Shown here in pieces: positions 24,684-26,603 of a stretch of 26,603 nucleotides of DNA. The stretch spans positions 1-26,603 of the forward strand of contig JAWOBX010000093.1 of the NCBI GenBank assembly GCA_046484125.1, given 5' to 3'. The stretch is from JBGLNL01 sp046484125. Its GTDB lineage: Bacteria; Chloroflexota; Dehalococcoidia; SZUA-161; SpSt-899. A program made the position numbers and the translations under genes. Position 1 is the stretch's first letter. Each line of letters begins with the position of its first letter. The notes beneath the pieces are model-generated. The model searched no databases. It saw only the letters and a program-made list of their open reading frames with translations, and was not told the origin of the DNA.

Positions 24684-26303
24684 ATGGCAAGGAGAGCGCC
24701 GGAATGGACAGGCACGAGGGCAAGTAATGAAATGAACACAGTTACAGCTTTAAGGGCGGGAGTAGAACCGGCGGAAAGGAATGGATTTGCCGGCGATATC
24801 AGTGCGCCGGTTTCGACGATGGCGGAGGCTGTCACTCCCGCTCGGATGGCACCCAATCTGCTGGTAGTCTCGAATCGTTTGCCGGTGTCTCTGGCCAGGA
24901 ATGGCAATGGCGGCTGGGAATGCAAGCCCAGTTCAGGAGGACTAGTGACCGCGCTCGCGCCTATTTTACGAAGAACGGGAGGAAGATGGGTAGGCTGGCC
25001 CGGAACCGTGGAGGAATCTGGCGTTGACGAGGCGCTGAGTGCAGCGGGGGAGCGGAGTGGATGCCAGTACAATCAGGTTAGTCTTTCCGGATCTGAACTG
25101 GATCAGTATTACTACGGATTCTGTAACGAGATTATCTGGCCTCTTTTTCATGAGTTGAGATCTCTCTGCAATTTCAATCGGGCTCACTGGAACACTTACT
25201 GCTCGGTGAACAGCAAGTTCGCCCGAGTAGTGGCCGAAAACTCGAGTGATGATGACTACATATGGGTACATGATTACCACCTTCTTCTGATGGCTAAGTA
25301 TTTGAGAGGACTGGGCGTACAGAACAGGATCGGGTTTTTCCTTCATACTCCCTTTCCCTCGCCTGATATTATTTCACATATACCCTGGTGCTTTAAGATC
25401 ACGGAATCACTGCTTGAATATGACCTGATCGGCTTCCAGACTATCCGGGATAAGAACAACTTCCTGCGTTGTGCCGAACTGATGGGCGGCGTTGTGTCTT
25501 TAGGTGAAAAAGGCAGCAGCTCGGTTTTGATTACACCGGAGCGGAGAATTACGGCCGGCGTCTTTCCGATAAGCATTGATTTCAATGATTTCAGCAGGAA
25601 TGCCTGTGAACCGGAAGTAACCGAAAGGGTTGAACAATTACGTGATGAGAACAAATACCGCAAGATCGCTCTCGGTGTTGACAGGCTCGATTATTCCAAG
25701 GGGATACAATTGAGGTTGCGAGCTTTCAAAAAGGCGCTTGAGGAGTGCCCGGAACTGAGGCGGCGGATAACGTTGATACAGATCGTAGTACCAAGCCGGG
25801 ATGATATACCGGAGTACCGTCGTCTCAAACGGGATATAGAGATGACAGTGGAGAGCATCAACACCCGGTTTGGTGAACCCGGCTGGATCCCGGTCAAGCA
25901 TCTTTATTCCAGTGTGTCCCGAACGGAGTTACTGGCACTGTACAGGGCCGCGGACATAGCGCTGATCACGCCGGTAAAGGATGGGATGAACCTGGTAGCC
26001 AAGGAATACTGCGCAGCCAGTGTAGACGGGCGGGGTGTACTGATACTGAGCGTTTTCGCCGGTACCGCTGCCCAGTTCAGAAAAAACGCGCTGCTGGTCG
26101 ATCCTTATGACACCAGGGGAATGGCCGCCGCTATCAGGAAGGCTTATAATATGTCGCAAGCCAGTGCTGGCGTGCGTATGGGACGGCTCAGGAAGAGCGT
26201 TCAAAAAAGGGATATATTCTGGTGGGCGGACCGTTTTCTCCGGGCAGCGAACGAGCATGAAACGCCGCCGGTTAAAGCAGGTCAGCCGGCGGTCTCCCGT
26301 TAG
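24684..26303 (+). CDS. otsA: Trehalose-6-phosphate synthase (OtsA, GT20)
   Basis: A GT20 enzyme of 539 residues joining glucose from NDP-glucose to glucose 6-phosphate. Motifs present: VVSNRLPV, KPSSGGL, WVHDYHLLLM, FFLHTPFPS, GVDRLDYSKGI and TPVKDGMNLVAKEY. The usual S(E/Q)FAG is SVFAG here, a mild departure in the donor-site loop. About 55 residues precede the normal family start, and they are rich in A, E, R and T with no recognised domain. AAGGAGG ends three bases before the first ATG, which is close; an in-frame ATG at 24732 would shorten the extension by 16 residues. The product would be dephosphorylated by the OtsB part of the divergent gene. It is followed by a hairpin and a glycogen phosphorylase. 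Confidence 0.95.
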   Translation: MARRAPEWTGTRASNEMNTVTALRAGVEPAERNGFAGDISAPVSTMAEAVTPARMAPNLLVVSNRLPVSLARNGNGGWECKPSSGGLVTALAPILRRTGGRWVGWPGTVEESGVDEALSAAGERSGCQYNQVSLSGSELDQYYYGFCNEIIWPLFHELRSLCNFNRAHWNTYCSVNSKFARVVAENSSDDDYIWVHDYHLLLMAKYLRGLGVQNRIGFFLHTPFPSPDIISHIPWCFKITESLLEYDLIGFQTIRDKNNFLRCAELMGGVVSLGEKGSSSVLITPERRITAGVFPISIDFNDFSRNACEPEVTERVEQLRDENKYRKIALGVDRLDYSKGIQLRLRAFKKALEECPELRRRITLIQIVVPSRDDIPEYRRLKRDIEMTVESINTRFGEPGWIPVKHLYSSVSRTELLALYRAADIALITPVKDGMNLVAKEYCAASVDGRGVLILSVFAGTAAQFRKNALLVDPYDTRGMAAAIRKAYNMSQASAGVRMGRLRKSVQKRDIFWWADRFLRAANEHETPPVKAGQPAVSR

Positions 26304-26385
26304 TGTACTGTCCCTGACGCTTCTGTACAGATGTTCCGCAATGCTCTTTTCACCGCATTGCTTGACTTAAAAAGGTTGATACACC

Positions 26386-26417
26386 GGAGGCGCACTCGTT
26401 GTGGCGAGTGCGCCTCC
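26386..26417 (+). terminator. Strong hairpin after otsA, likely terminator
   Basis: A 13-bp perfect, GC-rich stem (26386-26398 with 26405-26417) closed by a 6-base loop, 82 bases after the otsA stop. Seven bases after the stem comes a C-rich then T-rich tail with only four T in a row, so the U-run is weak. It is well placed to end otsA transcripts before the next gene, but may be partly leaky. Confidence 0.65.
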
Positions 26418-26439
26418 ATAACCCCTTTTCCAATGTGTC

Positions 26440-26469
26440 TTGACATTCTTTCCTCAATGTTGCCACAAT
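26440..26469 (+). promoter_or_regulatory. Candidate sigma-70-type promoter for the glycogen phosphorylase gene
   Basis: TTGACA (26440-26445) is a consensus -35 box. After 18 bases comes CACAAT (26464-26469), which matches four of six -10 positions. It lies just after the hairpin and about 40 bases before the next ATG, which is a natural place for a promoter. A second TTGACA at 26491-26496 has no -10 before the gene start. Confidence 0.35.
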
Positions 26470-26510
26470 GAACAGGACGGCATGGAAGGTTTGACATATA
26501 GATCGTAAAA

Positions 26511-26603
26511 ATGGCTGTAAACGGTCGCGAGACTATCGCTTATTTCTCCATGGAGGTCGGCATCGACCCCAATATAGGCACATCTACGGGTAGGGACAGA
26601 GTG
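26511..26603 (+). CDS. Glycogen/alpha-glucan phosphorylase, N-terminal fragment (cut by window end)
   Basis: 31 codons from an ATG at 26511 to the window edge. The segment ETIAYFSMEVGIDPNI is the characteristic start of bacterial alpha-glucan phosphorylases (GT35), which release glucose 1-phosphate from glucan ends. After it, the family usually reads PTYSGGLGV; here the last nine codons read GTSTGRDRV, so the end of the window departs from the expected sequence in the same frame. This may be poor sequence at a contig end. No strong ribosome-binding site is visible. Its role fits the cluster, since it would return glucan to glucose 1-phosphate. Confidence 0.7.
   Translation, partial: MAVNGRETIAYFSMEVGIDPNIGTSTGRDRV

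Noticed and set aside
26491..26496. TTGACA just before the glycogen phosphorylase start, as its promoter
   Set aside because: A -10 box at the normal distance would fall inside the gene start. The TTGACA at 26440 is better placed.

Overview
The window is a dense, almost purely metabolic cluster for trehalose and alpha-glucan turnover. It comes from a bacterium of moderate GC content that uses Shine-Dalgarno sites. Every large gene belongs to a recognisable carbohydrate family. The gene set (GlgE pathway, TreY/TreZ, OtsA, an OtsB1-type three-domain protein, a DUF3536 GH57 enzyme, a DUF5752-like protein) and the intergenic repeats fit an environmental, probably uncultivated lineage. Chloroflexota (Dehalococcoidia-like) or a deltaproteobacterial-type anaerobe are possible, but the sequence alone does not settle the taxonomy. 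The window probably starts at a contig edge, because its first 110 bases are a perfect fold-back, and it ends inside a gene.

Layout. Positions 1-506 are non-coding: a 51-bp perfect inverted repeat followed by small dispersed hairpin repeats. Positions 507-7950 on the minus strand look like one operon, read from right to left: a BON-domain protein, a nucleotide-sugar epimerase with an internal deletion, a DUF5752-like protein, GlgE, a degenerate receiver-domain protein and a trehalose synthase-maltokinase fusion. Positions 7951-8400 are a divergent control region rich in dyad symmetry; its last 174 bases read like the 3' end of an unrecognised coding sequence. Positions 8401-20253 on the plus strand are a tight operon of phosphohexomutase, sugar-phosphate nucleotidyltransferase, MalQ, TreZ, GH57 and TreY. 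Positions 20282-24277 on the minus strand encode a 1331-residue beta-phosphoglucomutase/trehalose-6-phosphate phosphatase/GH65 phosphorylase. Divergent from it is otsA (24684-26303), followed by a strong hairpin and the start of a glycogen phosphorylase cut by the window end.

How the genes fit together (inference from family knowledge). The mutase and nucleotidyltransferase can supply an NDP-glucose. OtsA with the OtsB module makes trehalose through trehalose 6-phosphate. TreY and TreZ release trehalose from glucan chains. TreS-Mak turns trehalose into maltose 1-phosphate, and GlgE polymerises this into alpha-1,4-glucan. MalQ, GH57 and GlgP reshape or degrade the glucan. The GH65 and beta-PGM modules can return trehalose, or its phosphate, to glucose 6-phosphate. 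The window therefore encodes a nearly closed trehalose-glucan cycle. No classical GlgA, GlgC, GlgB or GlgX is present.

The least explained items are the degenerate receiver between GlgE and TreS-Mak, the epimerase lacking its catalytic segment, the coding-like stretch just before the mutase gene, the DUF3536 GH57 enzyme, and the fold-back at the left edge.
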